Source of the DNA: a virus | Direction: 5' to 3' (one strand) | DNA length: 45,537 nucleotides | IMG/VR virus record: IMGVR_UViG_3300035698_006541 | Coordinates: 1-45,537 of that record | Shown: positions 25,211 through 32,907 of the stretch, in pieces | How positions within the stretch are numbered: position 1 is the stretch's first letter | Layout of the letters: each line of letters begins with the position of its first letter | The notes under the pieces: model-generated | The model's database searches: none | Told to the model about the DNA's origin: nothing | What the model saw: only the letters and a program-made list of their open reading frames with translations | Translations under genes and position numbers: made by a program

Positions 25211-26621
25211 AGTTATTGTAGACGGTCTTTATGGGGTTAAAACCCTCAACAGGTTTTTCCTCTTCCACCTTCTTTTTAGGAAGCACCTTCTTAACTGGGG
25301 GTACGGCATCTATAAAATGCGTATTTATATGGGTATCGAAGTTTCGGTGGGACTTATTAATATCACTAAAACCTGCCTCTGCTTTAATCAACATCGGCAT
25401 CAGCGCATAACAATTGTAATTGGGTTGTACCTTCTGAGCTATTATTCTATCTATTGCAATGGGGCTATTGTTTAATAGCTCTATAAGAATGTTATACATT
25501 CTCTTGTAAACGATATATCCGAAGCAACCATAACTCTCAATTACTTTACCAACCCCGTTACGAATATGGGTCATTGGAGCTTTAGGAAAGTGGCCTAGGT
25601 AAAGTATATCAACATTCTTTGGTACTACCCTCATAACGCTATCCAACCTAAGGTCAAAATCCTTACACAGTTGTATATCGTCCTCGAAGATGATTACATG
25701 GTCTAATTTACGCCGTTTAGCTTCTCTAATAGTATTTAGATGGGAATAAAGTGTTGCAAACTCCCCTGTATTATTCCCGTTGAAACTTAGTGGAGTTTTT
25801 GGGATGGTGTTTCTATCTATAGCCTCGAACCTAACGATGTTATGTCGGGAGCTTGATAGGTTAGCCTCCATCTTCAATTTTCTATCAGTCCGCCTATCAA
25901 GGTTAATATAATAACCCTGTGATATGTTCTTGTTAAGTTTGCCTCTCAACTGGAACTGAGGCTTAGCCTCACCCCACTTAAGCCTTATAGACTTCATATA
26001 AGCTATTCTTTCGGGGCTTCCCAATGGATTAGTCTTGGTTAGATTGTTACCTGTATAATAGGCAAACGCTAAAGACTCTTGAAGCTCTACTATCCTGCCG
26101 TTGAATAGGTTACAGAGTTTATACATGTACCCTGTATCAGCCCCATGTCTAACCTCGTCAAATAGACCCGCCACTTTATAAGCCTCTCTGCTTACACACA
26201 TCATGGAGTGTCCCATCATGCTATACGCTACCTTACCTGTTTTCAAGTCTATTCTAGTGTACAAGCAATTAGATACAACATATTTAGTTCCCATAAGAAC
26301 TGAAACCTGTTTTCGTATTCTGTCAGGGTGGAACTGATCATCAGCTCCTAATATCATAAAGAAATCCCAGTCGCCTTTGTACGTTAACCCCACGTTAAGG
26401 GATTTATATGTTCCTTGGTTTTTTGGGCTATGGATTACGATTACATCGCTTCTTTTGAATGGAGAAAGTACTTTTCGGGTATCATCTGTACTACAATCAT
26501 CTACTACGATAATCTCCACTAACCCAAAATTTTGATTAAGACAACTTCGGATTGCAGCTAAAATAGTGTCTTGCGCATTATAGCAGGGTATTATAACCCG
26601 TATCTTAGGCTCTTCTTTCAT
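25155..26621 (-). CDS. Bifunctional glycosyltransferase (GT2 + GT25)
   Basis: A 488-residue two-domain protein. Residues 1-220 form a GT2 family domain: IRVIIPCYNAQDTILAAIRS start, nucleotide-binding VVDDCSTDD (39-47) and GADD (92-95) in place of the DxD site. Residues 236-420 form a GT25 (LPS glycosyltransferase) domain: GYYINLDRRTDR (236-247), HVIIFEDDIQL (308-318) and a C-terminal region ending near 430. A Lys/Glu-rich tail follows. It probably adds two sugars in sequence to a glycan. It follows a GT2 gene by a 17-base overlap. Confidence 0.85.
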   Translation of the reverse strand: MKEEPKIRVIIPCYNAQDTILAAIRSCLNQNFGLVEIIVVDDCSTDDTRKVLSPFKRSDVIVIHSPKNQGTYKSLNVGLTYKGDWDFFMILGADDQFHPDRIRKQVSVLMGTKYVVSNCLYTRIDLKTGKVAYSMMGHSMMCVSREAYKVAGLFDEVRHGADTGYMYKLCNLFNGRIVELQESLAFAYYTGNNLTKTNPLGSPERIAYMKSIRLKWGEAKPQFQLRGKLNKNISQGYYINLDRRTDRKLKMEANLSSSRHNIVRFEAIDRNTIPKTPLSFNGNNTGEFATLYSHLNTIREAKRRKLDHVIIFEDDIQLCKDFDLRLDSVMRVVPKNVDILYLGHFPKAPMTHIRNGVGKVIESYGCFGYIVYKRMYNILIELLNNSPIAIDRIIAQKVQPNYNCYALMPMLIKAEAGFSDINKSHRNFDTHINTHFIDAVPPVKKVLPKKKVEEEKPVEGFNPIKTVYNNFIPSVPRRAAYLKPGKNG

Positions 26622-27258
26622 ATCTCTTCTTAATTATTTGAAGCCTCTTACTACTACTTAATTTATTGGATTGGCTGTTATGTCCCTTACCTTTAAAGAT
26701 AGCCTGATATAGTACTCTAGGAACCTCCACCATGTATTCCATTCCTATATAAGCTCTAAACCTCTCCATGTAATCCGTATCACTACCCGACCTGTCCTTG
26801 TAGAATAATCCCAGCCTCAGAAATGCAGCTCTACTAAACATTACCATAGAGTCCCCATACTTAGCTGGCTCTCTGATACCTGTATAAATGTGCTCCCTGT
26901 AATATCTACAACGGCTACAATAGATTGGCCACTTCCCTTCAAGTGGTTTTAGTTGCCTCTCTAATCTGTCGGGTGTCATATAATCGTCCGCATCGAGTTT
27001 CGTGAAGTAATCCCATGATATATCAAGCAGAAGGGCATCGTTTAAGCATCCGTAAGTTCCCTTATTGACAGTATTTGGAAGAATGATAACGTTTGGAATA
27101 TTAAGTCCACTAAGAAGTTCAGATGTCCCATCGGTTGAGGCATCATCCACAATAACTAAAGTCCAATTCTTATAGGTTTGATTTAATACGCTGGTTATAG
27201 CATATAGGATGTTGTGCCTATCATTGTATACTGTGATGATTACTAATACCTTCTTCAT
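26605..27258 (-). CDS. Family 2 glycosyltransferase
   Basis: A 217-residue GT2 protein: KVLVIITVYNDRHNILYAI start, VIVDDASTDGT (36-46) for UDP-sugar binding, and LDADDYMTPDRLE with DADD at 89-92 for the metal-diphosphate site. The predicted acceptor region has a Cys pair CSRCRYYR. It is shorter than typical bacterial GT2s, lacking a large C-terminal part, yet all key motifs are present. It overlaps the upstream gene by four bases (ATGA) and the downstream fusion gene by 17, so all three are translated together. Confidence 0.88.
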   Translation of the reverse strand: MKKVLVIITVYNDRHNILYAITSVLNQTYKNWTLVIVDDASTDGTSELLSGLNIPNVIILPNTVNKGTYGCLNDALLLDISWDYFTKLDADDYMTPDRLERQLKPLEGKWPIYCSRCRYYREHIYTGIREPAKYGDSMVMFSRAAFLRLGLFYKDRSGSDTDYMERFRAYIGMEYMVEVPRVLYQAIFKGKGHNSQSNKLSSSKRLQIIKKRYERRA

Positions 27259-27899
27259 TCTAGGGATTGTACAGGGGTTTTTAGACCAACGCTTTGTTGG
27301 AAAATGGTATTATCTCCAGTGTAGAGGACTTTTAATTCCTTACCGGTGTGAGGGATAACATGGATATTGAGACCCTGCTCTTTAGCAGCGGTTCCTACCC
27401 AGTAGTCAGCCATGTTGGCTTTCTTAAAAGTCTTTTTGGGGAGTCGGATAATTCCGTTGGGTATGCACATAACCCCAGTTCCTCCATAATCCACCCTGTG
27501 AACAATTGGAACGGGCTTTAAGCAATGGATTACCCCTGTTCTCTTATAGAGGGTAGTATGTCCATTGTTAAGTTCATACCGACCATGAAGTGTTACTATG
27601 CCAAGCCTATCGGCATAGCTGGTCAGAAGTGTTACGTAATAAGGAGGGTAAGCAATATCATCGTCACAGGTAAAGAAATACCCTTTCTTATTAACTTTAT
27701 ACCCCTTATACTTGAAAGCATCCCCAATACTGTTGTCTGTGTGATAGACCGCAATACGGGGATGCTTTAAGAAAGGGGGAGTATGGGGGTAGTTGTTAAG
27801 AGATATGTGTATCTTGTCAACTTGGGGTAATAGACTAAGAACTGTGTGTTCTAAGTATTGCTCCCTACTGGGGATGGAGGCTATTCCTACTTCTATCAT
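27255..27899 (-). CDS. GT-A type glycosyltransferase
   Basis: A 214-residue protein starting MIEVGIASIPSREQYLEHTV. FFTCDDDIAYP (75-85) is a DxD-like metal site of GT-A folds, and LHGRYELNNGHTT and GGTGVMCIPNGI fit an acceptor region. The first gene of the glycosyltransferase block, with no family-level assignment. It probably acts in the same glycan pathway as the two genes after it. Confidence 0.68.
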   Translation of the reverse strand: MIEVGIASIPSREQYLEHTVLSLLPQVDKIHISLNNYPHTPPFLKHPRIAVYHTDNSIGDAFKYKGYKVNKKGYFFTCDDDIAYPPYYVTLLTSYADRLGIVTLHGRYELNNGHTTLYKRTGVIHCLKPVPIVHRVDYGGTGVMCIPNGIIRLPKKTFKKANMADYWVGTAAKEQGLNIHVIPHTGKELKVLYTGDNTIFQQSVGLKTPVQSLE

Positions 27900-27922
27900 A
27901 AGATAGGATAGTATTCAGCCCT

Positions 27923-28582
27923 CTAGAAAAGTGGTAAGCAACCTCCCCCTAGAATTACTTGACCACTACCTGAAGTATTATCCTCAATAGGTATAGCAAG
28001 CAAGGTTGCACAGTACTCACACCCCGTTTCGGGATGTATTAAAGAAAGATATAGGTTATAACTATCTCCACTGTCTGGTGCAGTTATTAAACATTCAATT
28101 GGACCTCCATTATTACTAAAGGCCTCTGCCGTCCAAGCTCCAACATCAGTATCGGGTGTTGATTGAATATGGGCTTCCCATTTTACATTGGAGGGTGAGA
28201 ATACGGTAAGTTTGTTACCCAGTAAACCATAGGCAATAGCGATTTCTGGGTCGCAACTAGAACCCCCTAGCTCGCTTATCTCATTCATTACGAATGCTAT
28301 ATCCTTTAGGAATACCCAGGTGTGTGGGGGGTCGCCCGGTGCCGGTAACGCTGCACCTTCATTAACTTGCTCAAGAACAGAGTGGATTTTATAAACACCT
28401 CTTCCAAGGTAGTTTCCCTTAATATCAGTAGTACGGATAGTATTACCCTTGCTATCAGCTATACCAAATAGGGATGGGCCTTGCTCTGTTACTAAGAGAG
28501 GAGCCGGTCTATTAGTTGGGTCTGTTACTAAGAGAGGAGCCGGTCTATTAGTTGGGTCTGTCCCGATGTAGTAGTAAATCAT
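27923..28582 (-). CDS. Protein with a tandem 12-residue repeat
   Basis: A 219-residue protein. The N-terminus carries two exact copies of TDPTNRPAPLLV encoded by a perfect 36-base tandem repeat. The rest is beta-rich (THPW-type HTWVFLKDIAFVMNE, NLYLSLIHPETGCEYCATLL) with several Cys and an ending rich in Gly. It may be a virion surface or receptor-binding protein, or the glycosylation target of the adjacent enzymes, but no family is recognised. Confidence 0.65.
   Translation of the reverse strand: MIYYYIGTDPTNRPAPLLVTDPTNRPAPLLVTEQGPSLFGIADSKGNTIRTTDIKGNYLGRGVYKIHSVLEQVNEGAALPAPGDPPHTWVFLKDIAFVMNEISELGGSSCDPEIAIAYGLLGNKLTVFSPSNVKWEAHIQSTPDTDVGAWTAEAFSNNGGPIECLITAPDSGDSYNLYLSLIHPETGCEYCATLLAIPIEDNTSGSGQVILGGGCLPLF
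28485..28561. repeat. Perfect 36-base tandem duplication plus 5 bases
   Basis: Two identical 36-base units (28485-28520 and 28521-28556) plus the first five bases of a third. It is in frame and encodes the duplicated 12-residue block near the N-terminus of the gene ending at 28582. Confidence 0.9.
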
Positions 28583-28684
28583 GTTTAAGTCCTTTAGGAT
28601 AAGGTGTCGTAGTGTTGTTTTATTAATAGCAAGGCTTTCTTTCTCACCTAAAAATTAAGTATTCACTATTCCTTTAAATATCCT

Positions 28685-28692
28685 TATATTTG
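28685..28692 (+). promoter_or_regulatory. TATATTTG promoter box for the plus-strand membrane genes
   Basis: An exact TAnnTTTG match 17 bases before the ATG at 28710. About 20 bases further upstream is TTC in place of the -33 TTG. This is consistent with a Bacteroidota promoter driving the 28.7-32.7 kb plus-strand run. Confidence 0.55.
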
Positions 28693-28709
28693 AATAAATA
28701 ATTGATGAG

Positions 28710-28997
28710 ATGAATATAGCCCCGGTAATTGCACTAACTTATCTTGCAGCCTACGTATTCTCTAGTATCTCTATGAACGAGTTTATAAAGCAAGATTACC
28801 TCTCCAGTATTTCTGTGAGGCGGGTTCCTAGTTGGTACTTTTACCTGGCTATATTCTTACTTACCTGGATTTTAGCTCCACTGTTCTTATTATCTTGGCC
28901 TTTATTCTTTATCTTATGGGTAAGCAATGGGTTTAAGTATGATACTACATGGCAACAATTACTGGAACGTAAAAAACGTAGAGACCAGAAAAAATGA
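28710..28997 (+). CDS. Small multi-span membrane protein
   Basis: A 95-residue protein with an N-terminal hydrophobic segment (PVIALTYLAAYVFSSI) and two tightly spaced segments (WYFYLAIFLLTWILAPLFLL and WPLFFILWV), then a very basic C-terminus (ERKKRRDQKK). It overlaps the next gene by four bases. No family recognised; possible membrane-remodelling, holin-like or superinfection role, not shown. Confidence 0.7.
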   Translation: MNIAPVIALTYLAAYVFSSISMNEFIKQDYLSSISVRRVPSWYFYLAIFLLTWILAPLFLLSWPLFFILWVSNGFKYDTTWQQLLERKKRRDQKK

Positions 28998-29197
28998 AAT
29001 CACCCATCAGTTTTAAGGAGTTTAAAGATAGCCCTATTGCTGGGTTACTTTTTCTAGTAGTATGCTTTACAGGGTACATGTATTTTGATAAGGAGGCCTT
29101 CTACAACAAGATTATAGACGAGAAGACTGCTACAGTGGTTACACTCCGTGAAGAAGTCAAGAGGTTAAACGACTACATAATTGATATACTAAAATGA
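28994..29197 (+). CDS. Single-span membrane protein with coiled coil
   Basis: A 67-residue protein: one membrane segment at residues 16-32 (AGLLFLVVCFTGYMYF), then a helical, charged stretch (KTATVVTLREEVKRLNDYI) compatible with a short coiled coil. Its start and stop both overlap neighbours by four bases. The type II anchor plus coiled coil layout resembles small spanin-like or division-interfering proteins; the function is unknown. Confidence 0.65.
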   Translation: MKSPISFKEFKDSPIAGLLFLVVCFTGYMYFDKEAFYNKIIDEKTATVVTLREEVKRLNDYIIDILK

Positions 29198-29613
29198 AGG
29201 TACTAAAATGGATGTTTTTTGTTGGGTTAGTGTGTTGGGTTAGTTTCATCTTGTATGAGAGTAACCACAACCGCTCAGCGGCATTAAAGAAAGTAGAGTT
29301 CTCTGATAGCCTAGGTGTTGAGAAGTTTTTGGATAGTATTACCGAAGGACTGCAACGGGTTGAGGAAGCCTACATGATGAAGGAAAGGGATAAGATGATG
29401 TATGTAGATAGCCTTGACTCAGTTGCTAAGGTAGAGTCTTATGAGAACCAGTTGCTTTGGGAAGAAAACAGCAGACTTAAGAAAGCCCCCGATACGATTA
29501 TAATCCGCAGACCCCGCCCTATGAAATCAATGGCACCCCGCAAAGTTAAATCCATAGGATTAGAGGGTAAACTATTAGATATAAAGGAAGATGAAGAACA
29601 AACAGCCGAGTAA
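29194..29613 (+). CDS. Membrane-anchored coiled-coil protein (i-spanin-like layout)
   Basis: A 139-residue protein with an N-terminal anchor (KWMFFVGLVCWVSFILY) and a long charged helix (residues about 40-100, including QRVEEAYMMKERDKMMY and ENQLLWEENSRLKK). The C-terminal tail is basic and Pro-rich, then acidic. The shape, N-anchor plus periplasmic coiled coil, is that of Rz-type i-spanins, but no outer-membrane partner with a lipobox is seen next to it. Confidence 0.6.
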   Translation: MKVLKWMFFVGLVCWVSFILYESNHNRSAALKKVEFSDSLGVEKFLDSITEGLQRVEEAYMMKERDKMMYVDSLDSVAKVESYENQLLWEENSRLKKAPDTIIIRRPRPMKSMAPRKVKSIGLEGKLLDIKEDEEQTAE

Positions 29614-29752
29614 ATTCTGTATTAAATGGAAAGCCTTTTGGAAATGTGTAGCTAGTCTATTCACTCCCAAACCCCCAGTAACTCCCGACCCTCCATCTTC
29701 TAATAAGATGGACACGGATGTTCACTTCGATAATGGGAACAGCTATGATTAG
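29591..29752 (+). CDS. Small Pro-rich protein nested after the spanin-like gene
   Basis: A 53-residue frame starting at ATG 29591, overlapping the previous gene's end by 23 bases and ending in TAG at 29750-29752. Basic N-terminus with Cys and Trp residues, central TPKPPVTPDPPSS, acidic C-terminus. Nested position and Pro-rich linker recall o-spanin genes embedded in i-spanin genes, but no signal peptide or lipobox is visible. The overlaps with both neighbours support its reality. Confidence 0.5.
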   Translation: MKNKQPSKFCIKWKAFWKCVASLFTPKPPVTPDPPSSNKMDTDVHFDNGNSYD

Positions 29753-30080
29753 TTTAGTAGAGCTATACAAAGAACTTAAACCCATATACGAACCCATATT
29801 AACCAGAAGATACAAAGGCTTGATACTTGAGGTGTTTGAGTATGAGGATGACATTCCTTATAGACTGGGGCCAGCCCCTCTATATGTTATTTATGTTGGA
29901 GGTAATCCAATTGCAAAGTATCAAAAGATAGTCAGAAAGTCTGCTACATGGGATTGGATGTGGAGCCCAATTATATACCCCCAAAATGCTGAGATACTTA
30001 ACTGGGCTCCTTCTAAAGGTTTAGCTAGAAAACAAGCCATGAGATTTGTTAAATCATTCTTAAAACAACTTAAACAATAA
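29745..30080 (+). CDS. Protein of unknown function
   Basis: A 111-residue protein; the start at 29745 (MISLVELYKELKPIYEP) is chosen over an earlier ATG because it overlaps the previous stop by eight bases and starts a good helix. The centre is beta-rich with Trp (YVIYVGGNPIAKYQ; WDWMWSPIIYP), the C-terminus a basic helix (RKQAMRFVKSFLKQLKQ). No family recognised. Confidence 0.6.
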   Translation: MISLVELYKELKPIYEPILTRRYKGLILEVFEYEDDIPYRLGPAPLYVIYVGGNPIAKYQKIVRKSATWDWMWSPIIYPQNAEILNWAPSKGLARKQAMRFVKSFLKQLKQ

Positions 30081-30397
30081 TGTACTACAACATTGAGCCC
30101 GTTTATAATCACAGAAAGACTGGGTATGTTATGTCTTTCAAGGTTACACTGGTTTTAGCCTTTGGAGAAGTGATTATTAAGCACTCTGATACTGACTACC
30201 AAAAGTGCTTAGAAGAGTTTGAGAGGTTAAAGAAACAATATAAGGCTAGTGGGCCTCCACCGGATAGGATGGTAAGGTATTGTCTCAAATGTGCAAAGCC
30301 CACTTTAGTAGATTTATTCTGTCCCGAACATTCAGACACTAAGTTAGGAGGCTTCCACCACATATCAGAATTTAAAGCTAAACACCCAAATGACTGA
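30080..30397 (+). CDS. Small protein with a Cys/His zinc-ribbon-like motif
   Basis: A 105-residue protein. The N-terminal part is beta-rich (YVMSFKVTLVLAFGEVIIK). Residues about 66-85 contain C-x2-C (YCLKCAKP) then C-x2-H (FCPEHSD), a candidate zinc site. The start overlaps the previous stop by one base (TAATG). Function unknown. Confidence 0.6.
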   Translation: MYYNIEPVYNHRKTGYVMSFKVTLVLAFGEVIIKHSDTDYQKCLEEFERLKKQYKASGPPPDRMVRYCLKCAKPTLVDLFCPEHSDTKLGGFHHISEFKAKHPND

Positions 30398-30923
30398 TAA
30401 AGAAATATACGACTATATGAATACCTTAGAGGGTTTTGTAAATACTGATGGTAACCTTGTCCATGAGACAGCCACCATCTTTAAATGTGTAACTATCGGA
30501 GTGGGTAACTATATTGGGCCAGGGGTTGTACTCGGGTCAATAGGTGAGATGAGAGGGGTTAACCCAAGGGATTTCAAGGGTAGGGTTATCATTGGTGATG
30601 GTAATTCCTTCTATGACCATGTATCTGTTACACAACCCCTAGATAAAGCCCATGCAACGGTTATAGGTAACAACAACATTCTTATGGGTAAAACTCATAT
30701 AGGTCACAATGCCATCATTGGTAATGATAATGAACTATGCTTATGTACCATGGTGGGAGGTTATGCCCGTATACACAACCGGGTTAAGATTAAACTAGGA
30801 TGTACCATAAGGAATAGGATAACTATCGGTGATGGTGCCTTAATTGGTATGTGCAGTGCCGTCCTTAATAATATTGATGCAGGAGCCATTGTCTATGGTA
30901 ACCCTGCTAAACCTCGTAAATAA
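30390..30923 (+). CDS. LpxA-like left-handed beta-helix acyltransferase
   Basis: A 177-residue protein made of hexapeptide repeats (TIGVGNYIGPGVVLGS, RVIIGDGNSFYDHVSV, ATVIGNNNILMGKTHIG, NAIIGNDNE). The stretch LMGKTHIGHNAIIGN closely resembles the region around the catalytic His of LpxA (HIAHD), placing the candidate catalytic residue at His 106. It ends GNPAKPRK like sugar O-acyltransferases. It is shorter than LpxA (about 262), lacking the C-terminal helices. Likely to acylate or acetylate a sugar in a glycan or lipid A-type molecule, matching the nearby glycosyltransferases. Confidence 0.82.
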   Translation: MTDKEIYDYMNTLEGFVNTDGNLVHETATIFKCVTIGVGNYIGPGVVLGSIGEMRGVNPRDFKGRVIIGDGNSFYDHVSVTQPLDKAHATVIGNNNILMGKTHIGHNAIIGNDNELCLCTMVGGYARIHNRVKIKLGCTIRNRITIGDGALIGMCSAVLNNIDAGAIVYGNPAKPRK

Positions 30924-30929
30924 AAAGAC

Positions 30930-31052
30930 ATGAGCTCACTAAATCCGCAACGACCCGAAGATGAAGATAGAAAGTTACTATGGGCAGGTATAATTCTCTT
31001 CTCTCTAGTATTTTTTCTTCTTAATCTTCTATATTCTCTATCCATCCAATGA
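30930..31052 (+). CDS. Small single-span membrane protein
   Basis: A 40-residue frame starting seven bases after the acyltransferase stop: an acidic/basic N-terminus (QRPEDEDRKL) then a hydrophobic helix (LLWAGIILFSLVFFLLNLLY). Typical of tiny phage membrane proteins. Family unknown. Confidence 0.5.
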   Translation: MSSLNPQRPEDEDRKLLWAGIILFSLVFFLLNLLYSLSIQ

Positions 31053-31126
31053 TGCAAACCACTGGCATAATGGAATTAACCCCCAGTTATGCCTTAATCT
31101 ATATTAATTCCCATGAAGAAAGATAA
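31049..31126 (+). CDS. Possible very short peptide linking two genes
   Basis: A 25-codon frame starting with two Met codons that overlap the previous stop by four bases and ending inside the start of the next gene. It would make the message fully overlapping, but the peptide has no distinctive feature and may not be a real gene. Confidence 0.25.
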   Translation: MMQTTGIMELTPSYALIYINSHEER

Positions 31127-31343
31127 AGAACCAGAAGTAAGGCTGAACTTCGACCAATGGTATAGCCTCAATGAAGAGGCCATCAGTATCGAACTAGCCG
31201 AGAGCGGAAGAGACCGTGAGATGGGCTTCGATAGTGGGCAAGAGTTCGAGAACCGTTACATTAAGTACCTAAAGGAATTTGAAAAGCACAAGTCAGTACC
31301 TAATCAAGGTGACTTCGGTACCCCCTATAAAAGAAGATTTTAA
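31113..31343 (+). CDS. Protein of unknown function
   Basis: A 76-residue charged protein (LNFDQWYSLNEEAISIE helix; QEFENRYIKYLKEFEKH helix). It starts in the tail of the preceding short frame and is three bases from the next gene. No family recognised. Confidence 0.6.
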   Translation: MKKDKEPEVRLNFDQWYSLNEEAISIELAESGRDREMGFDSGQEFENRYIKYLKEFEKHKSVPNQGDFGTPYKRRF

Positions 31344-31346
31344 GCC

Positions 31347-31979
31347 ATGAAACACATTAAAGACTACCCACTAAAGGCTTGCCTCCAAATGCATTATGTG
31401 GGCTCAGAGAATAAATGCTCATGCCATGGTACCTGTGTTGATATATGGAATCCCATTAAACCCAACCTTGTATGGGGAAAGCAAACCCTGGTATATAGGA
31501 CTAGACAGATGGGTATGACATTCCTTATAGACTGTGGACAGCAAACCCTGGTATATAGGACTAGACAGATGGGTATGACGGCCCTTCAAGCAAAGATGGT
31601 ATCTGAGCGGATGGCAGCCCATTATAAGGACGTACCTATAATGACTGAGGATGGCACAATCCTAAGCTCAAGGGGGCACATGGACAAGCCTGTCGATGAG
31701 GCCTCATCGGGGGTTAATAATGCCCCTTTCCTAGAGGCCATGGATAAGGCAACTGATATTATGAAGGCAACCTATTGCTTTGCCTGTCTAAGGCCTATTG
31801 GAAATGGTTGCCAATGCAAGGTACCTTTCTCTTATGATTGTGGTGCGGCTATTAGGATGCGTAGAGAGGCCGTTATTGACGATTTCGCAGATGATTTCGT
31901 TGCTCATCATTTGGGTGCCTGTATGGATGAGTTATGCCCTAAATGCGGGCCTCAAATATTAAAAGATAAAGAGCCATGA
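31347..31979 (+). CDS. Cys-rich protein with an internal duplication
   Basis: A 210-residue protein. Possible zinc sites: CSCHGTC (24-30), CFACLRPIGNGCQC (about 143-156) and CMDELCPKCG (about 192-201). Residues about 44-83 contain two copies of a 20-residue unit sharing QTLVYRTRQMGMT, from a 60-base near-tandem duplication. It overlaps the next start by four bases. Function unknown; could bind nucleic acid or protein through zinc. Confidence 0.6.
   Translation: MKHIKDYPLKACLQMHYVGSENKCSCHGTCVDIWNPIKPNLVWGKQTLVYRTRQMGMTFLIDCGQQTLVYRTRQMGMTALQAKMVSERMAAHYKDVPIMTEDGTILSSRGHMDKPVDEASSGVNNAPFLEAMDKATDIMKATYCFACLRPIGNGCQCKVPFSYDCGAAIRMRREAVIDDFADDFVAHHLGACMDELCPKCGPQILKDKEP
31480..31579. repeat. 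60-base-period duplication with 40 identical bases
   Basis: Bases 31480-31519 and 31540-31579 are identical and the period is exactly 60, so the reading frame is kept. The 20 bases between the copies differ, suggesting an older duplication than the perfect one at 28.5 kb. Confidence 0.9.
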
Positions 31980-32164
31980 AAGAACATTACGCAGTATTTA
32001 GAATGGGTACCGGAAGCTCTATGGATGGTATGGCAACCGAAATGCAAAGGCATGGCCCATTGCTGGATAGTAAGCTTGATGCAATAGTTTTAATGTATGA
32101 GGAAGCCCGAAAGAGGCAACATGCCAGTAACCAATTCATTATCTTAACGTGCAATTGCTTATGA
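31976..32164 (+). CDS. Protein of unknown function
   Basis: A 62-residue protein beginning MKEHYAVFRMGTGSSMDGMA, with a helix DAIVLMYEEARKRQ. It overlaps the previous stop by four bases. The C-terminal ILTCNCL carries two Cys. No family recognised. Confidence 0.5.
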   Translation: MKEHYAVFRMGTGSSMDGMATEMQRHGPLLDSKLDAIVLMYEEARKRQHASNQFIILTCNCL

Positions 32165-32245
32165 TGAAAAGTACCGAACTGAACTAAATTATTAACCTAC
32201 GACCTGTCCACTTTTAATTATAGGCAGCGTTGTGAAATCGTTAAA

Positions 32246-32437
32246 ATGAAGAAGAAACTTGAAGAGTGTAATGTAGGTGACTACGTGAGATTATGGTGTA
32301 TCGGAACATTATGTTGGGATGATGAGATTGTGAAAATTGTAGACAATGGCGTTTCCACGTTAGTGAAACTTGAATATAGAAACGGGTCGAAAAGGGAGTT
32401 TTCATCATGTGCAGAATGCATGGTGGTTAGCTTTTAA
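32246..32437 (+). CDS. Small beta-rich protein
   Basis: A 63-residue protein with alternating strands (NVGDYVRLWCIGTLCWDDEI, STLVKLEYRNGSKREF), an SH3-like barrel pattern, and Cys residues at about 8, 18, 23, 54 and 57. It is separated from the previous gene by 81 bases. Function unknown. Confidence 0.55.
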   Translation: MKKKLEECNVGDYVRLWCIGTLCWDDEIVKIVDNGVSTLVKLEYRNGSKREFSSCAECMVVSF

Positions 32438-32477
32438 TGTTTTACAACGTGCCTCAGATATGAAAAGATAAAGAGCC

Positions 32478-32678
32478 ATGAGTAGGTTTATAGATAACTG
32501 GTGGGCAGCCTTTCAGAAGTTGTGGTTGCCTTGCATAATCTTCTTTTGGCTGGGCTTTTGGGTTACGGGGGATGAGGTACCTACCCTATTCTTCTTTACG
32601 GCCTTCCTTACAATAGTAGTTGTAGCCTTCTTATCGACAGCTTACTCGGGGTTACGTCACTGGGCACTTAATCCGTAA
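32478..32678 (+). CDS. Small two-span membrane protein
   Basis: A 66-residue protein with two hydrophobic segments (LWLPCIIFFWLGFWVTG and TLFFFTAFLTIVVVAFLST). It is the last plus-strand gene, followed by terminator-like hairpins. Function unknown; a holin-like or superinfection-immunity protein is conceivable. Confidence 0.6.
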   Translation: MSRFIDNWWAAFQKLWLPCIIFFWLGFWVTGDEVPTLFFFTAFLTIVVVAFLSTAYSGLRHWALNP

Positions 32679-32700
32679 ATCATAGAGTTACATTTCCTTT

Positions 32701-32733
32701 ATTACGTAAGCCCCCTTTCCCGTAATTTTTTTT
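32701..32733 (+). terminator. Terminator for the plus-strand membrane gene run
   Basis: ATTACG pairs with CGTAAT around a 14-base loop, followed by eight T. It lies 22 bases after the stop codon at 32678. Confidence 0.55.
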
Positions 32734-32771
32734 AGTTATGCGCTCTGAGTCAAGTACTTAGGGTTGCCATG

Positions 32772-32802
32772 CTGTCACAAATGTATTCTATAACTGTGAC
32801 AG
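32772..32802. repeat. Inverted repeat, possible operator
   Basis: CTGTCACA and TGTGACAG, exact complements, separated by 15 bases. The half-site spacing (two helical turns) suits binding of a dimeric regulator, though it could also be a hairpin in RNA. Confidence 0.5.
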
Positions 32803-32907
32803 ATGTTTGAGTCATGGGTCGTAGGTGAAGGGTGAACCTTATCACGTATGCGGGTATTCAGGCACCTCTTATCGTGTGCGGGGAAAATCTGGTAGCTATG
32901 ACCTGGG

